In this document: positions 42,500 to 50,846 of the stretch, piece by piece | Position numbering within the stretch: the first letter of the stretch is position 1 | How the letters are laid out: the number at the start of each line of letters is the position of its first letter | Assembly: GCA_021768085.1 (NCBI GenBank) | Contig: JAETOJ010000001.1 | Coordinates: 1 to 64,000 of the forward strand | Direction of reading: 5' to 3' | Source of the DNA: Bacillota bacterium | GTDB taxonomy: Bacteria; Bacillota; Clostridia; Oscillospirales; Oscillospiraceae | DNA length: 64,000 nt | Made by a program: the position numbers and the translations under genes | The notes under the pieces: generated by a model | Database searches by the model: none | Told to the model about the DNA's origin: nothing | The model's input: the letters and a program-made list of their open reading frames with translations, nothing else

Positions 42500-43564
42500 C
42501 TATCCCAGCAGGATCTTCCGGAAGGCCCTGATGGCGGGCTCCAGCAACTCGTCCGGGTACTGATAGTCCTTTGTGTGGAGGGGCGGGCACCCCTCCCCCG
42601 CCCCGATGCCGAAAAAGGCCCCGGGGCAGCGGCGCAGGTAGTGGCCGAAGTCCTCGCTCCACCGCATGGGGGCGGGCAGTTCCCTGCCGCCGCACCGATC
42701 CAGCACCAGCCGGGTGCAGTCCGGGTCGTTCACCGTGGCGGGAAATACGTCCTGTACCTCGTGGGCAAAACCCAGGCCGTACTCCTCCGCCAGCTCCCGG
42801 GCCAGCCCGAGAATATCCGCGAACAGCCGCTCCAGATCCCCGTCCTCCTCGGCCCGCAGGGTGAGCCACACCTCCCCCCGGGCGGCGGCGGTGCCGAAGG
42901 CCCGCTCGCCCAGCTCCGCCCCCACCACGGTGCACAGGGTCATGCCGCCGTACCGCTCCGCCCGGGCCAGCTCGGGCAGGGCACACAGCAGCCGCCCCAC
43001 CGCCGTGGCCGGGGACAGGCCGTGCTCCGGGTAGGCGGCGTGGGTGGGCCGCCCCTGGAAGGCCAGCGTCACCCCCCGGGAGGCGCAGGCGAAGGTTCCA
43101 GGCCGGGTGAACACCTGCCCCAGGGGGTATCCCGGCAGGTTGTGGGCCCCGTAAATCCGGGCCACCTGTTCCCGTTCAAACAGCTCCAGGCAGCCTGGGG
43201 CTCCGGCCCCCGTCTCCTCGGCGGGCTGGAACAGAAAGAACACGTCCCGATCCAGCCGCTCCTCCTTCAGGGACAGGATCGTGCCGCACAGGGCGGCGGC
43301 GTGGCCGTCGTGGCCGCACAGGTGGGCCGCCCCTCCCCCGGGCAGGGCCAGCGCGTCGTAGTCCGCCCGGAGAGCTATGGGGGGCTTTGCCCCCTCCGGC
43401 TCCCGGCGGGCGGCGTAGAAGCCAGCCCCGCAGGGGTGGATCTCCAACTCCGTTCGGCCGCGCAAAAAATCCATGAGCATGGCCCGGGTGCGCTTCTCCT
43501 GACCCGACTGCTCCGGGCAGTTGTGCAGCGCCCGCCGCAGGGCGCGGATTTCCTCCAATTCCAT
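42500..43564 (-). CDS. M20D-family amidohydrolase
   Basis: A 354-aa metal-dependent amidohydrolase of the hippurate hydrolase / N-acetyldiaminopimelate deacetylase group. Metal-site motifs are LCGHDGHAAAL (about 80-90), QPAEETGAGA (about 112, Glu-Glu) and the late HTKDYQYPDE (about 330). The dimerisation domain lies in the middle. The exact substrate (amino acid conjugate, peptide or indole-acetyl conjugate) cannot be told. ATG 43564 follows GGGAG. It converges with the CotH gene with only eight bases between stops. Confidence 0.9.
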   Translation of the reverse strand: MELEEIRALRRALHNCPEQSGQEKRTRAMLMDFLRGRTELEIHPCGAGFYAARREPEGAKPPIALRADYDALALPGGGAAHLCGHDGHAAALCGTILSLKEERLDRDVFFLFQPAEETGAGAPGCLELFEREQVARIYGAHNLPGYPLGQVFTRPGTFACASRGVTLAFQGRPTHAAYPEHGLSPATAVGRLLCALPELARAERYGGMTLCTVVGAELGERAFGTAAARGEVWLTLRAEEDGDLERLFADILGLARELAEEYGLGFAHEVQDVFPATVNDPDCTRLVLDRCGGRELPAPMRWSEDFGHYLRRCPGAFFGIGAGEGCPPLHTKDYQYPDELLEPAIRAFRKILLG

Positions 43565-43662
43565 CTGTACTGTCTCCCTTCCGCCCCGGCCCACGCTCAT
43601 GGGTCGGGGCGCTTTCATGATAGGGCCGCTCAACGCCCGGCCCCTTCTTTCACGGTGCCTTG

Positions 43663-43691
43663 ATTATAATACAGGACGCCCGCCGGGGCAA
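43663..43691 (-). promoter_or_regulatory. Promoter of M20D gene
   Basis: On the minus strand TTGCCC (43691-43686), 17-base spacer, perfect TATAAT (43668-43663), about 100 bases before the start codon. Confidence 0.75.
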
Positions 43692-43749
43692 GCCTGGCCT
43701 TCCGCCCTCTCCGCCACAGATCAGGCGTATGGCTCCAGCCGGTTTTCTG

Positions 43750-43778
43750 TTGCAATTTCCCGGGAAATCAGGTACAAT
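43750..43778 (+). promoter_or_regulatory. DUF975 promoter with a 14-bp palindrome in the spacer
   Basis: TTGCAA (43750-43755), 17-base spacer, TACAAT (43773-43778). The perfect palindrome ATTTCCCGGGAAAT occupies 43755-43768, between the two promoter boxes, where a bound repressor would block RNA polymerase. Confidence 0.7.
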
Positions 43779-43844
43779 ACTTGCTGTAAGCGCTCCACCG
43801 CCCTTGGAAAGCGGCACACGGCGCGGAGAAGGAGGAATTGTCCT

Positions 43845-44996
43845 ATGTTGGAGTACAACCGCACACGGCTGAAGGAGGCGGCGCGGCGGGCCATGCGGGG
43901 CCAGCGCCCCCACCCCATGTTCGTCACCTTCGTGTTTTCCGCCCTTGCCGGTGTCGGCGGCCAGATCATCAGCCAGATCCTGGGACTGGTCACCGGCAGC
44001 ACGGGCCTGAGCAATCTGTACGCCCAGGCGCTCCTGGAGTACGGGGACATGGACACCGCCATCCAGTACGTGCTGATGTCCTACGGTCCCCAGCGGCTGA
44101 TCTTCGCCCTTCTGGTGGGCGGAGGGCTGTCCACCCTGCTGGTGGCCCTGTGGCAAGGGCTAATGCGGGTGGGCTACAGCGGCTTTTGCTTGGATATGGT
44201 GCGGGGGCGGCAGCCTCAGACCGGGGCGCTGTTCCGGGCCTTTCCCCAGGCGGGCCCGGTGCTGATCACCCAGCTGCTGGTTTCGGTGTTCTGCTTCCTG
44301 TGGGGGCTGCTGCTGGGCGTGGGATTCGCCGTCATTTTAATTGTGGCCGCCCTGCTGTTCGTCGAGTATGTAGCCCTGTTTGTGCTGATTGCGCTGGCCG
44401 CCTACTTCGCGTTTCTCGCCGGTCTCATCTGGGTCACCCTGCGGTACGCCCTGGTGGACTTTCTTGTCGCCGACCAGGGGATCACCGGCATGGACGCCAT
44501 CCGGGAGAGCAAGCGGCTCATGCAGGGCAATTACGGGCGGCTGTTCACGCTGAAGCTGTCCTTCCTCGGCTGGTATCTGCTGGAGGCCGGCATTGTCCTC
44601 CTGTTTGCCATGATTGGCGCCACCACTGTCGGGATGGGCCTGTCCTCCAGCGGCCTTGACAATCCCCTTTACCTCATGGCCGGCGTCTCGCTGGGCATCA
44701 TTGGCCTGGTTGTGCTGGCCGCCATCATCATCGGCATCTTCAACCTGTGGCTCACCCCCTACGTCACCGGGGCGGAGGCTCTGTTCTATGACTGGACGCA
44801 GGGCATTGACAGCACCAGGCCCACCCCCGGCGGCGGGGACGGCGGCTGGGGCCAGCCCGTTCAGCCCCGGCAAAATACCACCTACACTTGGAACCCCACC
44901 CCCGGCCCCACCTCGGGCACGGGCATCGGCCCCGGCTCCCAGGACGGCGGCACGCCCAAGCCCCCCAAATCCCCCAAGGACGACCCCTGGGACTGA
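43845..44996 (+). CDS. DUF975 family integral membrane protein
   Basis: A 383-aa protein with about six spans. RTRLKEAARRAMRGQRPHPM at the N-terminus is the cytoplasmic signature preceding the first span of DUF975 proteins, and DAIRESKRLMQGNYGRLF near 225 is their conserved cytoplasmic loop. The last 70 residues are a Pro/Gly/Trp-rich tail. The function is unknown. ATG 43845 follows AAGGAGG. A palindrome in its promoter suggests repression by an unidentified regulator. Confidence 0.85.
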   Translation: MLEYNRTRLKEAARRAMRGQRPHPMFVTFVFSALAGVGGQIISQILGLVTGSTGLSNLYAQALLEYGDMDTAIQYVLMSYGPQRLIFALLVGGGLSTLLVALWQGLMRVGYSGFCLDMVRGRQPQTGALFRAFPQAGPVLITQLLVSVFCFLWGLLLGVGFAVILIVAALLFVEYVALFVLIALAAYFAFLAGLIWVTLRYALVDFLVADQGITGMDAIRESKRLMQGNYGRLFTLKLSFLGWYLLEAGIVLLFAMIGATTVGMGLSSSGLDNPLYLMAGVSLGIIGLVVLAAIIIGIFNLWLTPYVTGAEALFYDWTQGIDSTRPTPGGGDGGWGQPVQPRQNTTYTWNPTPGPTSGTGIGPGSQDGGTPKPPKSPKDDPWD

Positions 44997-45014
44997 GCAT
45001 CCGCAACCCCAAGC

Positions 45015-45044
45015 GGCGGGGACGGCCTTCCGCCCCCGCCCTTT
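45015..45044 (+). terminator. Weak terminator after the DUF975 gene
   Basis: GGCGGGG (45015-45021) pairs with CCCCGCC (45034-45040), followed by CTTTC, 18 bases after the stop. The U-run is poor. Confidence 0.45.
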
Positions 45045-45068
45045 CATATCGCAAAGGAGAGATGATCC

Positions 45069-46277
45069 ATGGACAAGCTGCAAATGAAAACCCCCCTGGT
45101 GGAGATGGACGGGGACGAGATGACCCGCATCCTCTGGCAGCAGATCAAAGAGGAGCTGCTGGAGCCCTACATCGACCTGAAAACGGAATACTACGACCTG
45201 GGCCTGCCCCAGCGGGAGCGCACCCGCGATCAGGTGACGGTTGACGCGGCCCAGGCCAACAAGAAGTACGGCGTGGCCGTCAAGTGCGCCACCATCACCC
45301 CCAACGCCCAGCGGGTGGAGGAGTACAAGCTGTCCCAGATGTGGAAGTCCCCCAACGGCACCATCCGGGCCATTTTAGACGGCACCGTGTTTAGGGCCCC
45401 TATCATGATCCGCGGGCTCAACCCGGTGGTGAAGAACTGGCAGGCCCCCATCACCATCGCCCGCCACGCCTTCGGCGACGTATACAAGGCGGCGGAGTTC
45501 AAGGTGCCCGGCCCGGGCACGGCGGAGCTGGTGTTCACCGCCACCGACGGCACGGTGACCCGGGAGCCCATTCACACCTTTGACGGCCCCGGCGTGCTCC
45601 AGGGACAGTTCAACGTGGAGGCGTCCATCGCGTCCTTCGCCCGCTCCTGCTTCCAGTTCGCCCTGGACACGAAGCAGGATCTGTGGTTCTCCACCAAGGA
45701 CACCATCTCCAAGAAGTACGATCACACCTTCAAGGACATCTTCGCGGACATCTACGGGGCGGAGTACAAGGCCAAGTTTGAGCAGGCGGGGATCACCTAC
45801 TTCTACACCCTCATCGACGACGCGGTGGCCCGGGTGATCCGCTCCAAGGGGGGCTTTATCTGGGCCTGCAAGAACTACGATGGCGACGTGATGAGCGACA
45901 TGGTGTCCACCGCCTTCGGCTCCCTGGCTATGATGACCTCGGTGCTGGTGTCCCCCGACGGCAACTACGAGTATGAAGCCGCCCACGGCACCGTCACCCA
46001 GCACTACTACCGCCACCTACGGGGCGAGCAGGTGTCCACCAACCCCATGGCCACCCTGTTCGCCTGGACGGGAGCGCTGGCCAAGCGCGGGGAGCTGGAT
46101 GATCTTCCAGAGCTGACCGCCTTTGCCAAGAAGCTGGAAAACGCCGCCATCGACACCATCGAGAGCGGCGTGATGACCGGCGATCTGGTTGGTCTGTGGG
46201 AGGGGGAGGCCCCCGCCCGCAAGGTGACGGGGCTGGAGTTCCTCCGGGCCATCCGGGAACGGGTTACTTTTTCTTGA
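45069..46277 (+). CDS. icd: NADP-dependent isocitrate dehydrogenase
   Basis: A 402-aa enzyme of the eukaryote-like NADP type, oxidising isocitrate to 2-oxoglutarate. VEMDGDEMTRILW opens it; KSPNGTIRAILDGTVFR (about 92, isocitrate phosphorylation-loop region), NYDGDVMSDMV (about 272) and YEAAHGTVTQHY (about 305) are typical. ATG 45069 follows AAAGGAGAG. The stop codon TGA lies in the loop of a dispersed hairpin element, so the last four residues (VTFS) are encoded by that element. Confidence 0.97.
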   Translation: MDKLQMKTPLVEMDGDEMTRILWQQIKEELLEPYIDLKTEYYDLGLPQRERTRDQVTVDAAQANKKYGVAVKCATITPNAQRVEEYKLSQMWKSPNGTIRAILDGTVFRAPIMIRGLNPVVKNWQAPITIARHAFGDVYKAAEFKVPGPGTAELVFTATDGTVTREPIHTFDGPGVLQGQFNVEASIASFARSCFQFALDTKQDLWFSTKDTISKKYDHTFKDIFADIYGAEYKAKFEQAGITYFYTLIDDAVARVIRSKGGFIWACKNYDGDVMSDMVSTAFGSLAMMTSVLVSPDGNYEYEAAHGTVTQHYYRHLRGEQVSTNPMATLFAWTGALAKRGELDDLPELTAFAKKLENAAIDTIESGVMTGDLVGLWEGEAPARKVTGLEFLRAIRERVTFS

Positions 46278-46316
46278 AAGAAAAAGTAACCAAAAAGAAC
46301 TTGAAACCGCTGACGG
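46262..46316 (+). repeat. Dispersed 3'-end hairpin element, copy E
   Basis: A 14-bp perfect stem (GGTTACTTTTTCTT, 46262-46275, complement 46278-46291), then AAAAAGAACTTGAAACCGCTGACGG. The first arm is translated as the end of icd, and the loop supplies its stop codon. Confidence 0.82.
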
Positions 46317-46379
46317 CCAAAGCAAAAACCAATTCGTTTCTGCCCGGCCACGAAACGAGAAAGGTAACGGGAATTTCTT

Positions 46380-47096
46380 ATGACATACTTTTTGACCAGC
46401 AGCTCTTGTCTGCCTGACTCCCCGGTACTGAACCCGGCCAACGGCTTTGTGGACGAGCTGCGCAAGGCGCTGCCCGATCCGTGCCGGGCGGTGTTCGTCG
46501 CCTCCTCCCCCGACGATGTGGAAAGAACCGAGCGGTTTGCCGGATCTATCTGCACCGGCTTTGAGCTGACGGGCTTCCGGTTCGACCACTATCAGGTGCT
46601 GGACAGAAGGAACGCGGGGCAGTGTGCGGATTTGGTGGCGGGGGCGGATCTGCTCATCCTGTCAGGCGGGCACGTCCCCACCCAGAACCGGTTTTTCCAG
46701 GACATCGGCCTGCGGGAGCGGCTGACGGGCTATGACGGCGTGGTGGTGGGCATCAGCGCGGGCACCATGAACTGCGAGGAGCTGGTTTACGCTCCGCCCG
46801 AGGAGGAGGGAGAGGCCATCGACCCCAACTACCAGCGGTTCTACCCCGGCCTGGGCCTGACAAAGGTCATGATCTTCCCCCACTTCCAGGACACCCGGTA
46901 CGAGGTGGTGGACGGCCTGCCCACCCTGGAGAGCAGCCTGCTGCCCGACAGCATGGGGCGGAAAATCTACGCCCTGGTGGACGGCAGCTTCCTCCTGGGC
47001 AAAGACGGCCGGGAGGAGCTGCGGGGGGAGGTATACCTCATCGAAAACGGCATTCTCTCCCAGATCGGCCGGGAGGGCGATGTGCTCCCGCTTTAG
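46380..47096 (+). CDS. Peptidase S51 (dipeptidase E-like) family protein
   Basis: A 238-aa protein with the class I glutamine-amidotransferase-like fold used by peptidase E and cyanophycinase. The nucleophile elbow is VVGISAGTMN (Ser about 124), and FPHFQDTRYE (about 167) supplies the histidine region. LSGGHVPTQNRFF near 94 is also typical. It probably cleaves small aspartyl or related peptides, but the substrate is unknown. The start at ATG 46380 has only a weak upstream site (GAAAGGTAA). It follows hairpin element E. Confidence 0.82.
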   Translation: MTYFLTSSSCLPDSPVLNPANGFVDELRKALPDPCRAVFVASSPDDVERTERFAGSICTGFELTGFRFDHYQVLDRRNAGQCADLVAGADLLILSGGHVPTQNRFFQDIGLRERLTGYDGVVVGISAGTMNCEELVYAPPEEEGEAIDPNYQRFYPGLGLTKVMIFPHFQDTRYEVVDGLPTLESSLLPDSMGRKIYALVDGSFLLGKDGREELRGEVYLIENGILSQIGREGDVLPL

Positions 47097-47131
47097 GGCT
47101 CCATCCCCCAACTGCATAATAACAGCATCAC

Positions 47132-47165
47132 AAAGCCCCCGGACAGCCTTGTCCGGGGGCTTTCT
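47132..47165. terminator. Bidirectional terminator
   Basis: AAAGCCCCCGGACA, loop GCCT, TGTCCGGGGGCTTTC, between the convergent peptidase and HAD genes. Confidence 0.92.
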
Positions 47166-47176
47166 TGTTCTCAGGT

Positions 47177-47791
47177 TCAGCAGGCGGCGTCCACGCCCAG
47201 CTCCCGCAGCCGGAGCCGCAGGTGGGCCGTGTCGCCGTGGAAGATCACGCCGCCCATGCCGCAGCGGACGGCGGCTTCGATATTGCGGGGATCATCGTCG
47301 ATAAAGACGCACTCCTCGGGGCGCAGCCGGAAGTATTCCAGGAACCGCAGGTAGATCCCCGGCTCCGGCTTCACGAAATGGAAGTCACAGGAGACGAACT
47401 CCCCGTCGAAGAACTCCAGGGCGGGGATGTTCTTCCGGAAGTCGTGGAACCGGGTGCAGGTGTTGGACAGCAGATAGATGCGGTAGCCCTTGCCCTTCAG
47501 CTCCTTCACCAGCTCATACACCCCCTCCAGGGGTGGAATGTCCTGATGCCAGTTGTTCACGATATCCCATACCACCGGATGGAGCCGCTCCGGCAGGCGG
47601 GCGCACACCGCCTCCGCCATCTCCTCGTCGGTGATGACGCCCCGATCCGTCCACACCCACTCCAGCGAGCGGAACAGTTCCCGGCGTATGGGCTCATAGT
47701 CCGCCGGATCGGGGACAAACCGGGTGATGTAGCGCTGAGCATCAAAGTCAATCAGCACGCCGCCCATGTCAAATACCACATTCTTGATCAT
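47177..47791 (-). CDS. HAD-superfamily phosphatase (subfamily IA)
   Basis: A 204-aa hydrolase. Motif I is VVFDMGGVLIDFD (nucleophile Asp 9), motif II YLLSNTC (about 110), motif III the lysine in FVKPEPGIY (about 150) and motif IV FIDDDPRNIEAA (about 172). It resembles YihX-type sugar-phosphate phosphatases; the substrate is not determined. ATG 47791 follows GGAAAGG. Single gene, closed by a bidirectional terminator. Confidence 0.9.
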   Translation of the reverse strand: MIKNVVFDMGGVLIDFDAQRYITRFVPDPADYEPIRRELFRSLEWVWTDRGVITDEEMAEAVCARLPERLHPVVWDIVNNWHQDIPPLEGVYELVKELKGKGYRIYLLSNTCTRFHDFRKNIPALEFFDGEFVSCDFHFVKPEPGIYLRFLEYFRLRPEECVFIDDDPRNIEAAVRCGMGGVIFHGDTAHLRLRLRELGVDAAC

Positions 47792-47950
47792 TGCTGGACA
47801 CCTTTCCTTTCCCGGCCCCGGGCGCTCCGCGGCCGCATCCGCCGCCCCGCCCCTGCCCGGGCAGAGGGGAGCTTGTCTATACAATCGGACGATTTCCCCG
47901 TTAAATTAAGAGGCGTTCGCCCAATCTATGGGATCCTGCCCATAAAAACC

Positions 47951-47979
47951 TTGTCATTTCCCCAGATATGCTGTATAAT
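47951..47979 (+). promoter_or_regulatory. Promoter of the ABC transporter operon
   Basis: TTGTCA (47951-47956), 17-base spacer, perfect TATAAT (47974-47979), 90 bases before the ATPase start. The 278-base gap from the HAD gene holds nothing else I recognise; no purine riboswitch is seen. Confidence 0.85.
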
Positions 47980-48069
47980 GTGCAAAGAGATTGTCAAGTT
48001 CTGGCTGACGCTTACCGCAAAGCCCGAGCTGGAACATCCACTGGAAGAAAAGGAGGCGGGAGGAGAGCC

Positions 48070-49614
48070 ATGGATTCGGAAAACGTCATTGAAATGCTGC
48101 ATATCACCAAGGAATTCCCCGGCATCATCGCCAACGACGACATCACGCTCCAGCTGCGGCGGGGGGAGATCCACGCCCTGCTGGGGGAGAACGGCGCGGG
48201 CAAATCCACGCTGATGAGCGTGCTGTTCGGCCTGTACCAGCCGGAGAAGGGCGTCATCAAGAAAAACGGCCAGGTCGTGCAGATCAACGACCCCAACGAC
48301 GCCACAGCCCTGGGCATCGGCATGGTGCATCAGCACTTCAAGCTCATTGAGGTGTTCACCGTGCTGGACAACATCATCCTGGGCGCGGAGACTACCAAGG
48401 CGGGCTTCCTTCAGAAAAAGGAGGCCCGGGCCAAGGTGGAGGCCCTGTCCGAGCGGTACGGGCTGAAGGTGGATCTGGACGCCAAGGTGGAGGACATCAC
48501 CGTGGGGATGCAGCAGCGGGTGGAGATCCTGAAGATGCTGTACCGGGACAACGAGATCCTCATCTTCGACGAGCCCACCGCCGTCCTCACCCCCCAGGAG
48601 ATCGACGAGCTGATGGCCACCATGAAGGAGTTCGCCAAGGAGGGCAAGTCCATCCTGTTCATCTCCCACAAGCTCAACGAGATCATGGCGGTGTCCGACC
48701 GGGTGACGGTGCTGCGCAAGGGCAAGTACATCGGCACCGTGGACACCAAAGACACGGACAAGCAGTCCCTATCCGACATGATGGTGGGCCGCTCCGTCCA
48801 GCTGGAGGTGCACAAGGAGCCCGCCCAACCGGGGGAGGCGGTGCTGTCCCTCCGGGACTTCTGCGTGCCCTCCAGGGCCCACAAGCGCAACGCGGTGGAT
48901 CACGTGAGCTTCGATGTTCGAGCGGGAGAAATCCTGTGCATCGCCGGCATCGACGGCAACGGTCAGACCGAGCTGGTTTACGGCCTGACGGGGCTGGAAA
49001 AGAGCTCCGGCGGCACCGCCACTCTGTGCGGGGAGGATATCTCCCACGCCTCCATCCGCCACCGGGGAAAAAATATGAGCCACATTCCCGAGGACCGGCA
49101 CAAGCACGGGCTGGTGCTGGACTTCACCCTGGAGCAGAACCTGGTGCTCCAACGTTACCAGGAGAAACGGTTCCAGACTAAGGGCTTCATCAACCGGGGT
49201 GCGGTGCGGGAGTACGCCAACCAGCTCATCGCCCAGTACGACGTGCGCTCCGGCCAGGGGCCGGTGACGGCGGCCCGCTCCATGTCCGGTGGCAACCAGC
49301 AGAAGGCCATTATCGCTCGGGAGCTGGATCGGGAAAAGCCGCTGATCGTGGCTGTCCAGCCCACCCGGGGCCTGGACGTGGGCGCCATTGAGTATATCCA
49401 CAGCCAGCTGGTGGCGGAGCGGGACAAGGGCCGCGCCGTGCTGCTGGTGAGCCTGGAGCTGGACGAGGTGATGAACCTGTCCGACCGGATCCTGGTGATG
49501 TACGAGGGCGAGATCGTGGGCGAGTTCGATCCCAAGCAGACTGACGTGCAGGAGCTGGGCCTCTACATGGCCGGAGCCAAGCGGGCGCAGGAGAAGGGGG
49601 GCAGGCCGGCATGA
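48070..49614 (+). CDS. Nucleoside-type ABC transporter, tandem ATPase subunit
   Basis: A 514-aa protein with two fused ATPase domains, as in RbsA/NupO. The first has GENGAGKST (about 41), a signature region and [11 protein letters not shown] (about 165). The second has a degenerate Walker A ([10 protein letters not shown], about 290) and the signature SGGNQQK (about 403). The closest families are Bacillus NupO/YufO and BmpA-linked transporters for nucleosides. ATG 48070 follows GGAGGAG. Two permease genes follow with ATGA overlaps. Confidence 0.93.
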   Translation: MDSENVIEMLHITKEFPGIIANDDITLQLRRGEIHALLGENGAGKSTLMSVLFGLYQPEKGVIKKNGQVVQINDPNDATALGIGMVHQHFKLIEVFTVLDNIILGAETTKAGFLQKKEARAKVEALSERYGLKVDLDAKVEDITVGMQQRVEILKMLYRDNEILIFDEPTAVLTPQEIDELMATMKEFAKEGKSILFISHKLNEIMAVSDRVTVLRKGKYIGTVDTKDTDKQSLSDMMVGRSVQLEVHKEPAQPGEAVLSLRDFCVPSRAHKRNAVDHVSFDVRAGEILCIAGIDGNGQTELVYGLTGLEKSSGGTATLCGEDISHASIRHRGKNMSHIPEDRHKHGLVLDFTLEQNLVLQRYQEKRFQTKGFINRGAVREYANQLIAQYDVRSGQGPVTAARSMSGGNQQKAIIARELDREKPLIVAVQPTRGLDVGAIEYIHSQLVAERDKGRAVLLVSLELDEVMNLSDRILVMYEGEIVGEFDPKQTDVQELGLYMAGAKRAQEKGGRPA

Positions 49615-50846
49615 AGGAAAAATGGAGCCATCTGATGAAAAAAGATGGGGCCAAGACGGTGGCGGCCTCCGTGATCTCCATCCTCATCGGCCTGCTGGTG
49701 GGCTGCATCATCGTGATCATCACCGGCCTGACCAGCGGCAATATGGACGGCGCCAGCGTGTGGGACGGCGTGCGGCTGGTGCTGGGCGGTATCCTCAGTA
49801 CCGGGCGGGACGCCTCGGGCAGCCTAACCTTCGGCTTCAACCCCACCAACGTGGGCAATATGCTGTTCCGGGCCACGCCGCTGATCCTCACCGGACTATC
49901 GGTGGCGGTGGCCTTCAAGACCGGCCTGTTCAACATCGGCGCCCCGGGGCAGTACCTTATTGGCACCGCCGCCACTCTTATCACCGCGCTGAGTATCCCC
50001 ACATCCGCCGTGCCCTCCCCCATCGTGTGGTTGCTGGCCTTCCTGGCGGGCGTCCTGGCGGGGGCACTATGGGGGGCCATTCCCGGCCTGGTGAAGGCCC
50101 TGCTCAACATCAACGAGGTGCTGGCCTGCATCATGACCAACTGGATCGCCGCCAACCTGGTGACTTGGATTTTTGACAACAGCGTCTGGCGCAACCTGGA
50201 GGAATACGGCAAAACCAACTACATTTACAAGACCAGCCACAACGGGGTAGAGACCGCCCGGGCGGGGCTGGAGGCCCTGTTCCCCGGCTCCCAGGTGAAC
50301 TGGGGCTTCGGCATCGCGGTGGTTATCGCCATCCTGGTGTACGTGTTCATGACCAAGACCACCATGGGCTACGAGCTGATGGCCTGCGGCAGCAACCGCC
50401 ACGCCGCCCGGTACGCCGGCGTCAGCGACAGACGGAACATCGTGCTGTCCATGGCCATCGCCGGGGCCCTGTCCGGGGCAGCGGCAGCGCTGTACTACCT
50501 GTCCGGCAACACGGAGTTCTACTGGCAGACCTATCAGTCCCTGCCCGCCACCGGCTTCAACGGCATCCCGGTGGCCCTGCTGGCGGCCAGCAACCCCATC
50601 GGCGTGATCTTCACCGGCTGCTTCATGTCCATGCTGAACATCGTGGGCCAACAGCTCACCAGCCTCACCGCCTTTAACGAGTACATCACCGACGTGATCA
50701 TCGCCACCATCGTGTATCTGAGCGCCTTCTCCCTGGTGATCAAACTGTGGCTCAGCGGCCGGAAGAAGCACAAGGCCCAGCCGCCCGCCGTCCCCGCGGC
50801 CTCTGCCGCGGACGGCAAGACGGAGAAAGGAGGGGAGGACGCATGA
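49611..50846 (+). CDS. Nucleoside-type ABC transporter permease 1 (NupP-like)
   Basis: A 411-aa permease with about ten spans. The segment NVGNMLFRATPLILTGLSVA and FKTGLFNIGAPGQY (about 105) are characteristic of the first BmpA-type permease, as is GSNRHAARYAGV (about 262). A charged, Pro/Ala-rich tail of about 30 residues ends it. The start overlaps the ATPase stop (ATGA), and its end overlaps the next permease. Confidence 0.93.
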   Translation: MKEKWSHLMKKDGAKTVAASVISILIGLLVGCIIVIITGLTSGNMDGASVWDGVRLVLGGILSTGRDASGSLTFGFNPTNVGNMLFRATPLILTGLSVAVAFKTGLFNIGAPGQYLIGTAATLITALSIPTSAVPSPIVWLLAFLAGVLAGALWGAIPGLVKALLNINEVLACIMTNWIAANLVTWIFDNSVWRNLEEYGKTNYIYKTSHNGVETARAGLEALFPGSQVNWGFGIAVVIAILVYVFMTKTTMGYELMACGSNRHAARYAGVSDRRNIVLSMAIAGALSGAAAALYYLSGNTEFYWQTYQSLPATGFNGIPVALLAASNPIGVIFTGCFMSMLNIVGQQLTSLTAFNEYITDVIIATIVYLSAFSLVIKLWLSGRKKHKAQPPAVPAASAADGKTEKGGEDA

